Source of the DNA: Motiliproteus sp965230735
Lineage (GTDB): Bacteria > Pseudomonadota > Gammaproteobacteria > Pseudomonadales > Balneatricaceae
DNA: 64,000 nucleotides
Direction of reading: 5' to 3'
Assembly (NCBI RefSeq): GCF_965230735.1
Contig: NZ_OZ246016.1
Coordinates: forward strand, 3,720,001 to 3,784,000
The notes beneath the pieces were generated by a model. It saw only the letters and a program-made list of their open reading frames with translations, had not been told where the DNA came from and made no database searches. Shown here one piece after another: positions 24,965 through 32,274 of the stretch; position 1 is the stretch's first letter; every line of letters begins with the position of its first letter. The position numbers were made by a program, and so were the translations under genes.

Positions 24965-26233
24965 TTGGACGACGTATCGATAAGCCTACTCTTAGGCATT
25001 CTGGCACTTCTTATCGTTTGTTCAGCCTTCTTTTCCAGTTCTGAAACCGGAATGATGTCCCTGAACCGCTATCGGCTTCGCCATCTGGTTAAGAAGAACC
25101 ATCGCGGCGCGATTCGTGCCAACCACCTGCTGGAGCGGCCCGATCGTCTGATCGGCGTGATTCTGATCGGCAACAACCTGGTCAATATCTGCGCCGCTTC
25201 CATCGCCACCGTGGTTGCAGTCCGCCTCTGGGGCGATGCCGGTATCGCCATCGCCACCTTCGGCCTGACCCTGATCATCCTGATCTTTGCCGAGGTCACG
25301 CCCAAGACCCTGGCTGCACTGCACCCGGAAAAAATCGCCTTCCCGGCCGCACTGATTTTACGGCCGCTGCTGGTGCTGCTGTACCCGGCCGTGTGGATGG
25401 TCAACGGCATCACCAACGGCCTGTTGAAGCTGTTCGGCGTCAAGATGAGCGGCAACGATCACCATCACCTCAGCACCGAAGAGCTGCGCACCCTGGTCAA
25501 CGAGGCCGGCGCCCTGCTTCCGCAACGCAACCAATCGATGCTACTGGGTATTCTGGAGCTCGAAGAGGTCCGGGTTCAGGATGTGATGATTCCCCGCAAC
25601 GAAGTGGTCGGCATTGATCTGGAAGCTGAGGATGAAGAGATCCTGGCGGTGATCAGCAACTGCGATCACACCCGCCTGCCGGTCTACAAAGGCGATATCA
25701 ACCAGGTGGTGGGCATCCTGCACCTGCGCAACATGACCAAGGTGTTCAACGAGTCCGGCTTCAGCAAAGCCGCGCTGCTGCAGGTGATTCGCGAACCCTA
25801 CTTTATCCCGGAAACCACCCAGCTACAGACCCAGCTGTTCCACTTCCAGAAAGAGGGCCGCCGCATCGGCCTGGTGGTCGACGAGTACGGTGACATTCAG
25901 GGGATCTGCACCCTGGAAGATATTCTCGAAGAGATCGTCGGCGAACTGACCGACGACCGTCGACCGGAAAACCAGGATATCCATCCGCAGGATGACGGCA
26001 CCTTCTTTATTGATGGATCGGCGACCATCCGTGATATCAATAAGGCGATGGATTGGGAGTTACCGGTTGACGGTCCCAAAACCCTCAACGGCCTGATCAC
26101 CGAACGGCTCGAATTTATTCCCGAAACCAACGTCTGCCTGCAGATCGACCGGCACCGGATCGAAACGATCCAGGTGCAGGACAATCTGGTCAAGATGGCA
26201 CGGGTTTCGGCGCCGCTCAACCGCGACGACTAG
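24965..26233 (+). CDS. corB: CorB/YfjD-like CNNM and CBS-domain transport protein
   Basis: A 422-residue member of the HlyC/CorC/CNNM family, implicated in magnesium or cobalt homeostasis. An N-terminal CNNM domain with four membrane segments (about 1-160) begins with FFSSSETGMMSLNRYRLRH. A paired CBS module (VQDVMIPRNEVVGIDLE, DHTRLPVYKGDINQVVGILH) follows, then a C-terminal CorC_HlyC domain. The start is TTG; no ATG or GTG fits better, and the N-terminus aligns with YfjD. It follows the ypjD-like gene by 81 bases. Confidence 0.9.
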   Translation: MDDVSISLLLGILALLIVCSAFFSSSETGMMSLNRYRLRHLVKKNHRGAIRANHLLERPDRLIGVILIGNNLVNICAASIATVVAVRLWGDAGIAIATFGLTLIILIFAEVTPKTLAALHPEKIAFPAALILRPLLVLLYPAVWMVNGITNGLLKLFGVKMSGNDHHHLSTEELRTLVNEAGALLPQRNQSMLLGILELEEVRVQDVMIPRNEVVGIDLEAEDEEILAVISNCDHTRLPVYKGDINQVVGILHLRNMTKVFNESGFSKAALLQVIREPYFIPETTQLQTQLFHFQKEGRRIGLVVDEYGDIQGICTLEDILEEIVGELTDDRRPENQDIHPQDDGTFFIDGSATIRDINKAMDWELPVDGPKTLNGLITERLEFIPETNVCLQIDRHRIETIQVQDNLVKMARVSAPLNRDD

Positions 26234-26256
26234 CCTGCTCGCGCAGCCTGAGGCGC

Positions 26257-26514
26257 TTAGTGTCGGCGACCGGTTAATCGCCCCAGCAGCCCGGTGCGCC
26301 GCTGGGCCTTGCGCTGTTGAATAGCCGCCAGCACCTGTCGGCGTTGATGATTGTCCATCTGCTTCCAACCAGCCACCTCATCGACATGCCGATAACAGCC
26401 GGTACAGATCTGCTTGGCATTCAGTTCGCAAGCCGCAATACAGGGCGACGGGATCGGTCGTTCGGTCTCGGTGTTTGCAGCAGCATCAACCGGTTCATAA
26501 ATTTCCACCGCCAT
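26257..26514 (-). CDS. DUF1289 small cysteine-motif protein
   Basis: An 85-residue protein with the DUF1289 core: IPSPCIAACELNAKQICTGC followed by YRHVDEVAGWKQM. The three spaced cysteines suggest an iron-sulfur or zinc site. The C-terminus is basic (KAQRRTGLLGRLTGRRH). Its start codon overlaps the stop of the gamma carbonic anhydrase gene, so the two are translationally coupled. Function is unknown. Confidence 0.87.
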   Translation of the reverse strand: MAVEIYEPVDAAANTETERPIPSPCIAACELNAKQICTGCYRHVDEVAGWKQMDNHQRRQVLAAIQQRKAQRRTGLLGRLTGRRH

Positions 26515-27038
26515 CAGTCGATCTGCACCAGGGTGCGGCAGTAACGCTGCATATTACCGATATAGTGTTCGGCATTGTGACGCAGCCCTTCGGCTTCGGC
26601 TTCGGTCAGCTGGCGTTTGATCTTGCCGGGACTGCCGACCACCAGCGAACCATCCGGCACCTCCATCCCCTCCGGGATCAATGCATTGGCACCGATCAGG
26701 CAGTTACGACCAATCTTGGCACCGTTAAGCACCACCGCGTTGATACCGATCAGCGAATTATCCCCCACCGAACAACCGTGCAGCATCGCCTTATGACCGA
26801 CGGTGACATTGTTGCCCAAGGTCAGCGCGTAGCCCGGATCGGTGTGCATCACCGCCCCATCCTGAATATTGCTGCCATCGCCCAGATGGATCGGCTCGTT
26901 GTCGGCACGCACTACCGCGTTGAACCAGATACTGACCTGGTGACCGATATGGACCGAACCGATCACTGTGGCATTGGCGGCGACAAAATGCTCCTCGGAG
27001 GCGAACTCGACCCGACGACCATCGACGTGAAAAATCAT
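26514..27038 (-). CDS. Gamma carbonic anhydrase family protein (YrdA-like)
   Basis: A 174-residue left-handed beta-helix protein made of hexapeptide repeats. Zinc-ligand histidines can be seen in GAVMHTDPG and in VTVGHKAMLHGCSVGD, the gamma carbonic anhydrase pattern. It resembles YrdA and PaaY, which form trimers, and not all members show carbonic anhydrase activity. The DUF1289 gene directly follows it. Confidence 0.92.
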   Translation of the reverse strand: MIFHVDGRRVEFASEEHFVAANATVIGSVHIGHQVSIWFNAVVRADNEPIHLGDGSNIQDGAVMHTDPGYALTLGNNVTVGHKAMLHGCSVGDNSLIGINAVVLNGAKIGRNCLIGANALIPEGMEVPDGSLVVGSPGKIKRQLTEAEAEGLRHNAEHYIGNMQRYCRTLVQID

Positions 27039-27148
27039 AGACTGGCTCCGCTAGGAAATAGAAAACTGTCCGCAGATCGTATAGCAATCGATCTGCCGGT
27101 GACATCCCGAAATGACTCGGATTCCAATCATTTCGTAGTAGCCCGGAC

Positions 27149-27784
27149 TTAACGCCTCCGCTCTGGTCGCGACTCCAGCGGCAAACCGGCGTCAAAACCC
27201 TGATTGAGCATCTCCACCAGAATAAAGGCACTCAACCCCCAGATCACATAGCCCTGATAGTCGTAGCGCGGCATGTGGATGCTGCGACCTTCGAAGCTGA
27301 GCTTCTCCATCTGGAACTGGCTGCGGTCCAACAGAAAACTCAACGGCACCTTGAACAGGCTTTCCAGCTCATCCGGATTGGGGGTCAACGGCTGCTGTTC
27401 GGAGATAACGCCCAGAAACGGTGACACCAGAAAGCCGTGTTTGGACACCACCTGCCCCAGCGGCCCCACTACCTCGACCCGCTCCGGCGCCAGATCGATC
27501 TCTTCGTGGGATTCCCGCAGCGCGGTGGCCAATAGATCAGTGTCCTCCGGGTCCCGCTTGCCCCCGGGAAAAGCCACCTCGCCGGCGTGACTGGATAGCC
27601 GGCTGGCCCGCCGGGTCAGCACCACCTGAGGGTCATCCGGATGGTCGGTCAGCGCCACCAGCACACCGGCCTCAGGCATCGACAGCTTCAGTCGTCGAAT
27701 CGGCTGGCGCCGCATCCGTCGGCTCAACTGCTGCGACAGCGTGGAGCCCGGCAGTACATCTTGATCGGCGCAGGGTTTGAACAT
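27149..27784 (-). CDS. Nudix hydrolase, CoA pyrophosphatase type
   Basis: A 211-residue Nudix enzyme. The Nudix box runs through GGKRDPEDTDLLATALRES followed directly by HEEIDL. The upstream segment RASRLSSHAGEVAFPGG is the sub-family signature of CoA diphosphatases (NudL/YeaB). It would split CoA or a related dinucleoside diphosphate. It lies upstream of the gamma carbonic anhydrase gene with a 110-base gap. Confidence 0.88.
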   Translation of the reverse strand: MFKPCADQDVLPGSTLSQQLSRRMRRQPIRRLKLSMPEAGVLVALTDHPDDPQVVLTRRASRLSSHAGEVAFPGGKRDPEDTDLLATALRESHEEIDLAPERVEVVGPLGQVVSKHGFLVSPFLGVISEQQPLTPNPDELESLFKVPLSFLLDRSQFQMEKLSFEGRSIHMPRYDYQGYVIWGLSAFILVEMLNQGFDAGLPLESRPERRR

Positions 27785-27899
27785 GGCCAGAGTTTCTCGA
27801 CTGAGCTATTGATTGAAGTAGGAATTGTCATACATCATAGCCCGACGCCTACAATAACGAGAAGCCGCCGGAAGCGGAGGTTTTTGCTAAGGAGCCTGG

Positions 27900-28469
27900 A
27901 TGAACTACTGCAGCGAGTGCGGCGCCGCCGTCCATCAACGTATTCCGGAGGGGGATAACCGCCCCCGTTACGTATGCAGCCAATGCGATACCATCCACTA
28001 CCAGAACCCCCGAATTATTGCCGGCTGCCTGCCGGTCTACGGCGACAAGGTACTGTTGTGCAAACGCGCCATCGAGCCCTGCTACGGCCTCTGGACCCTC
28101 CCGGCCGGCTTTATGGAGAACGGTGAGACCACCCAGGAAGCCGCGATGCGCGAGACCCGCGAGGAAGCCTGCGCCGAGGTGGAGCTCAAGGGTCTCTACA
28201 CTATTACCAGCATCACCCCGATCAACCAGGTGCAGATGTTTTATCTGGCCGAGATGCCGGCGCCCGAGTTTGACGCCGGTGAAGAAACCCTGGAAGCCCA
28301 GCTGTTTGCCGAGGACGAGATCCCCTGGGATCAACTGGCGTTTCGCACCGTGATCAATGCGCTGAAGTTCTATTTTGAAGATCGGAAAAGCGGTGAATTC
28401 CCGATGCGCCATGTCGATATCACCGGAGAACGCAATCGACTGGGCAGCGATCCCGGTCGTCAATCCTGA
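27900..28469 (+). CDS. Nudix hydrolase with N-terminal zinc ribbon
   Basis: A 189-residue protein. An N-terminal zinc ribbon (CSECGAAV ... CSQCDTIH) precedes a Nudix domain whose box starts at AGFMENGETTQEAAMRETRE and continues EACAEVEL. The zinc ribbon plus Nudix layout recalls NudC-like proteins, but the length and the lack of the SQPWPFPxS motif point to the shorter ADP-ribose or NADH-like sub-group. It diverges from the CoA-type Nudix gene. Confidence 0.88.
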   Translation: MNYCSECGAAVHQRIPEGDNRPRYVCSQCDTIHYQNPRIIAGCLPVYGDKVLLCKRAIEPCYGLWTLPAGFMENGETTQEAAMRETREEACAEVELKGLYTITSITPINQVQMFYLAEMPAPEFDAGEETLEAQLFAEDEIPWDQLAFRTVINALKFYFEDRKSGEFPMRHVDITGERNRLGSDPGRQS

Positions 28470-28508
28470 CGTCCTGCTCCGGCCACCGACGCCCGATGCC
28501 CAGGCCGC

Positions 28509-28943
28509 TCAATAGGCGGCCTTCATATAGGCGATCCCCTGCTCCAGCTCGCTACGCCATGCTTGCTCCAACTCGTCATCGAATCCCGGATCAAAGCGCG
28601 CTACCGTCAACAACAGGCTCTCGAGCCAGCAATCGTATAGCCGGGCCGGCACATCAACACCGCTGCGGCTGTGCAGTTTGGCGATCTGGCGTAATGCCTT
28701 GGGCTCTGACGCCGACCGGTCTCCGCCGAGCATCAGATCCAGCGACGCCCTGAGCATCAGCACCTGATGATCCATATCGGTATTGGCAAATTTCTGCGCC
28801 ACCTCCGGTGAGGCCTCAATAAAACGCAGGTAGAACTCCTGCAGAAAATGAAAGTCCTCCAGGCAACGCTGGTAGCTACGCCAGACGCGATCCGCCGACT
28901 CGTTCGAGACACCCTTAATGCCAGCATTCATAACCACGTTCAT
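28509..28943 (-). CDS. Globin-family protein
   Basis: A 144-residue all-helical protein that I read as a single-domain globin. The B/C region is FLQEFYLRFIEASPEVAQKF, followed by an E-helix-like DHQVLMLRASLDLML. A likely proximal histidine is in QIAKLHSRSGVDVPARLYD and the G/H helices end the protein. Bacterial globins of this kind bind O2 or NO. The heme-proximal assignment is by pattern only. Confidence 0.7.
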   Translation of the reverse strand: MNVVMNAGIKGVSNESADRVWRSYQRCLEDFHFLQEFYLRFIEASPEVAQKFANTDMDHQVLMLRASLDLMLGGDRSASEPKALRQIAKLHSRSGVDVPARLYDCWLESLLLTVARFDPGFDDELEQAWRSELEQGIAYMKAAY

Positions 28944-29105
28944 ATCGCCCCCCTGTACCCAGACAACTTGATTAGGTTTAGATCAGAGGTCCTAAACTGG
29001 CAAGTTCATGCCGGGCATCCGTTGTAAAAACTTTTGACACCACTGGCGAAAAAGCCGCTTTTCGTCCACTTTTATCTGACGATATGACCCGTTAGCGATT
29101 TTTGT

Positions 29106-29136
29106 GTGCAAAATATTCAATTAACGTGCAAAATAT
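29106..29136. promoter_or_regulatory. Two direct repeats spaced by 20 bp before the ABC transporter operon
   Basis: GTGCAAAATAT occurs twice (29106-29116 and 29126-29136) with a period of exactly 20 bases, about two helical turns, ending 38 bases before the start codon of the binding-protein gene. The spacing fits a dimeric or cooperative regulator binding one face of the DNA. The regulator is unknown. Confidence 0.5.
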
Positions 29137-29173
29137 CGCACTCGTTTAGACCCACCAACAGAGTGAGAACAAT

Positions 29174-29980
29174 ATGAAGAAACTGCTGGTTGCTGCATCG
29201 CTGATGCTGTCCTCTGCGCTGACCCAGGCCTCCGACATTTCCCTGTGGGAGAAGTCGACCCTGAATGAAATCGTCAAGCGCGGTGAGCTTCAGGTCTGTA
29301 TGGAAGCGGGCTACATGCCGTTTGAGATGCGGAATAAGAAGGGCAATATCGTCGGCTTCGACGTCGATATGGCCAAAGCGATGGCTAAGGCGATGAAGGT
29401 CAAGCTGGACCTTCGCAACACCGCCTGGGACGGAATCATTCCGGCACTGCTGACCGCCAAGTGCGACATCATCATGTCCGGCATGACCGTAACCGCCGAG
29501 CGTAACCTGAAAGTCAACTTCGCCAACCCGTACATCGTCGTCGGTCAGACCATCCTGGTCCGCCCGGAGCTGGCTGATAAGATCACCAACTACCGCGACC
29601 TGAACGATCCGAAGTACGTTGTGGCCACCAAGCTGGGCACCACCGGCGACATCGCCACCAAGAAGTACATCGGCAAATCCAACATCCGTCTGTTCGAAAC
29701 CGAGTCAGAGGGTGCACTGGAAGTGGTTAACGGCAACGCCGACGCGTTCGTTTACGACCTGCCGTTCAACGCCATCTACAGCTCGCAGAACTCCGACAAG
29801 GTGGTTCACCTGGACGACTCCTTCACCTACGAGCCGCTGGGCTGGGCGATCCGCAAGGGTGATCCAGACTTCCTGAACTTCCTCAACAACTTCCTGGCAC
29901 AAGTCAAAGGTGACGGCACCTACGACAAGATCTACAACAAGTGGTTCGCCAGCGATGAATGGCTGAAGAGCGTACAATAA
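29174..29980 (+). CDS. Polar amino-acid ABC transporter, periplasmic binding protein
   Basis: A 268-residue family 3 solute-binding protein. A signal peptide covers residues 1-19, with likely cleavage after TQA. The mature part contains LQVCMEAGYMPFEMRNKKGN, GFDVDMAKAMAKAM and WDGIIPALLTAKCDIIMSGM, the usual ligand-contact segments for polar amino acids. The ligand cannot be read from sequence. It is first in an operon with the permease and ATPase. A stem-loop follows the gene (29990-30009) and could stabilise its mRNA relative to the downstream genes. Confidence 0.93.
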   Translation: MKKLLVAASLMLSSALTQASDISLWEKSTLNEIVKRGELQVCMEAGYMPFEMRNKKGNIVGFDVDMAKAMAKAMKVKLDLRNTAWDGIIPALLTAKCDIIMSGMTVTAERNLKVNFANPYIVVGQTILVRPELADKITNYRDLNDPKYVVATKLGTTGDIATKKYIGKSNIRLFETESEGALEVVNGNADAFVYDLPFNAIYSSQNSDKVVHLDDSFTYEPLGWAIRKGDPDFLNFLNNFLAQVKGDGTYDKIYNKWFASDEWLKSVQ

Positions 29981-29989
29981 GCGCTTTCC

Positions 29990-30009
29990 GGGGCTCCGAC
30001 AGGAGCCCC
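29990..30009. repeat. Intercistronic hairpin after the binding-protein gene
   Basis: GGGGCTCC and GGAGCCCC pair perfectly across four bases. No U-tract follows. Such hairpins between binding-protein and permease genes usually raise the relative level of the binding protein. Confidence 0.6.
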
Positions 30010-30091
30010 ACTCATATCACCATTAGAGTGATAATTTCCAACCTGGTCCTTAGGGCCAGCGACCTGTCAAAGACTGAAACCCGAGCAATCG

Positions 30092-31042
30092 ATGGAAAAG
30101 CAGTATAACAACGCTTTCTGGCATCTGGTGTTCGTGGCGATCCTGTTAGCGATCGGCACCGGCGTCTACCTGTCCAGTAAAAGTATCGACTACACGTGGC
30201 GCTGGGAGCGGATTCCGCAGTACCTGATCAACACTGAGCCGCAGGACATTACGGCGCCCTTTGACGGCACCGTCGAACTCAGTGATAACGAAAAGACCAT
30301 CACCCTGATTCCCGACAGCGGCGAAGATCCCTTCGTGCTGAAGCAGTTCGATATCCTCAGCGTTGATGACGGCGACATCGTCTTCGAAGGCGACGCCCTC
30401 GCCGGACTGGATAACTGGCAGATCGGCCCGATCACCTGGGGTCTGGTCATGACCCTGAAGATCTCGATGGTGTCGTTGGTCTTCGCGCTGATTATCGGTC
30501 TGTTTACCGGCCTGGCCCGGATCTCGGCCAACCCGGCCCTGCGCAACCTGTCGATCACCTATATCGAACTGGTGCGTGGTACCCCGCTGCTGGTACAGAT
30601 CTTTATCTTCTACTTCTTTATCGGCACGGTATTGGAGCTGGACCGCTTCACCGCCGGTGTCGCCGCGCTGGCCGTCTTTACCGGCGCCTATATCGCCGAA
30701 ATTATCCGTTCGGGCATCCAGTCGATCCATCCGGGTCAGATGGAAGCGGCCCGCTCGCTGGGGATGAACTACGTCCAGGCGATGGTCTATGTCATCCTGC
30801 CGCAGGCGTTCAAGCGTACCCTGCCGCCGATGGCCGGCCAGTTTATCAACCTGATCAAGGACTCCTCGCTGGTGTCGGTCATCTCGATCACCGATCTGAG
30901 TAAAGCCGGCCGTGAGGTGGTTAACTCCACCTTCGCCCCGTTTGAAGTCTGGTTCACCGTGGCGCTGTTGTACCTGGTGCTGACCGGCGCTTTATCCTGG
31001 ATGGTCCAGAAACTTGAGAAGAGGCTAGCCGCCAGTGACTGA
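30092..31042 (+). CDS. Amino-acid ABC transporter permease with extended N-terminus
   Basis: A 316-residue permease. A first membrane helix (about 9-28) is followed by a roughly 80-residue non-membrane region. That region has a beta-rich stretch (ITAPFDGTVELS, then VDDGDIVFEGDALAG) resembling a lipoyl/biotinyl-like fold. The canonical HisM/GlnP-type domain follows from about residue 115, with YIELVRGTPLLVQIFIFYF. The EAA loop is EAARSLGMNYVQAMVYVILP. Related Pseudomonas permeases carry a similar insert. It overlaps the ATPase gene by eight bases. Confidence 0.92.
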   Translation: MEKQYNNAFWHLVFVAILLAIGTGVYLSSKSIDYTWRWERIPQYLINTEPQDITAPFDGTVELSDNEKTITLIPDSGEDPFVLKQFDILSVDDGDIVFEGDALAGLDNWQIGPITWGLVMTLKISMVSLVFALIIGLFTGLARISANPALRNLSITYIELVRGTPLLVQIFIFYFFIGTVLELDRFTAGVAALAVFTGAYIAEIIRSGIQSIHPGQMEAARSLGMNYVQAMVYVILPQAFKRTLPPMAGQFINLIKDSSLVSVISITDLSKAGREVVNSTFAPFEVWFTVALLYLVLTGALSWMVQKLEKRLAASD

Positions 31043-31784
31043 GCAAATCGATCCCAGCATTATCGTTGCCCGTGACGTCGACAAGATCTATCCCAACGGC
31101 TGTCACGCGCTCAAAGAGGTCTCCCTGACCGTCAACCGCGGCGAAGTGGTCGTGGTCGTCGGCCCCAGTGGCTCGGGCAAATCCACCTTCCTGCGGACCC
31201 TGAATCAGCTGGAGACCACCTCCGGCGGCAGCATCCGCATCGACGGCATCTGCCTGCAGGACCCGAAGACCGACATCAACCAGATTCGCGCCGAAGTGGG
31301 CATGGTGTTCCAGTCGTTCAACCTGTTCCCGCACAAGACCGCACTGGAAAATGTCATGTTGGCACCGATGAAAGTGCTGAAGAAGTCCCGTGACGATGCC
31401 GAACAAAAAGGCAAGGAATTGATGCTCAAGGTCGGCCTGTCCGAACGGATGCACAGCTTCCCGTCGCAGCTCTCCGGTGGTCAGCAGCAGCGCGTCGCCA
31501 TCGCCCGTGCGCTGGCGATGATGCCGATGATCATGCTGTTCGACGAACCCACCAGTGCGCTGGACCCGGAGATGGTCGGCGAGGTGCTCGACGTTATGCA
31601 GAGCCTGGCCAAAGAGGGCATGACCATGGTGGTGGTGACCCACGAGATGGGCTTCGCCCGCGAAGTGGCCGACCGGGTGGTGTTTATGGAAGATGGTGAG
31701 CTGGTGGTGGAAGACACCCCGGAGAACTTCTTCAACAACCCCACCAACCCGCGTCTGAAGAAGTTTCTGGGTCAGGTGCTGTAA
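31035..31784 (+). CDS. Amino-acid ABC transporter ATP-binding protein
   Basis: A 249-residue ATPase of the GlnQ/HisP class. Walker A is GPSGSGKST, the Q-loop lies in MVFQSFNLFPHKT, the ABC signature is LSGGQQQRVAIARAL, Walker B is MIMLFDEPTSALDPE and the switch His is in VVVTHEMGFA. The start is GTG, inside the end of the permease gene. A strong terminator follows, so the operon has three genes. Confidence 0.96.
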   Translation: MTEQIDPSIIVARDVDKIYPNGCHALKEVSLTVNRGEVVVVVGPSGSGKSTFLRTLNQLETTSGGSIRIDGICLQDPKTDINQIRAEVGMVFQSFNLFPHKTALENVMLAPMKVLKKSRDDAEQKGKELMLKVGLSERMHSFPSQLSGGQQQRVAIARALAMMPMIMLFDEPTSALDPEMVGEVLDVMQSLAKEGMTMVVVTHEMGFAREVADRVVFMEDGELVVEDTPENFFNNPTNPRLKKFLGQVL

Positions 31785-31814
31785 AGCCACCCACCCTGCC
31801 ATCGACGCATCAAT

Positions 31815-31839
31815 AAGGCCGCTTCGTGCGGCCTTTTTT
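31815..31839 (+). terminator. Rho-independent terminator of the ABC transporter operon
   Basis: AAGGCCGC (31815-31822) pairs with GCGGCCTT (31828-31835) across TTCGT, followed by a run of T. Confidence 0.9.
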
Positions 31840-32274
31840 GTGGGCGGACCAGTTACCTCGCAACACAACCACTGGTGTCACAGCGAAAACACCAGCCACA
31901 ACAGATTGTGCGACGCCTTCCTATCGGGCACCAGATATAGTGATCCGACCGACAGCCCTTCTATACCAATTCGAGCTAAGAAAAAGTTTTTTTATAAAGA
32001 AACGCACAAAATGTAAGTACCCACTTACCCCCGGTTTGTGACGATTAATCGTCACTGTTTATTAAGCGATCAAGATCCGGTCAATTTTCTGACGTCATAG
32101 CATTTTTCGCGCCAAATCTACATGTTGTGCCGCTCTGCCGGGCGGGCATACAATATCTGCCAATCGACAGCTAAGGCGAACCCAACCGGGTAGTACCCGC
32201 CTGCTGATCGCCCGGGAACATGGACTTCCCGATAATTTCTAAAACCTTGTCGTATCAGGAAAAAGGCCATCTCA
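31840..32274 (+). promoter_or_regulatory. 435-base leader of the class II ribonucleotide reductase genes
   Basis: No gene is seen here. It holds an AT-rich stretch (31979-32000) and an inverted repeat GTAAGT/ACTTAC (32013-32028). A perfect 18-base palindrome GTGACGATTAATCGTCAC lies at 32038-32055. Two small leader hairpins follow between about 32185 and 32240 (CGGGT/ACCCG and CGGGAA/TTCCCG). I looked for the conserved B12-box of a cobalamin riboswitch and for paired NrdR boxes and found neither clearly. The palindrome is the best candidate for a regulator site. Confidence 0.5.

Noticed and set aside
30954..31868. 304-codon frame antisense to the ABC transporter ATPase gene
   Set aside because: It is the mirror of a textbook ATPase gene and its protein is His/Gly/Gln-rich without family signs.
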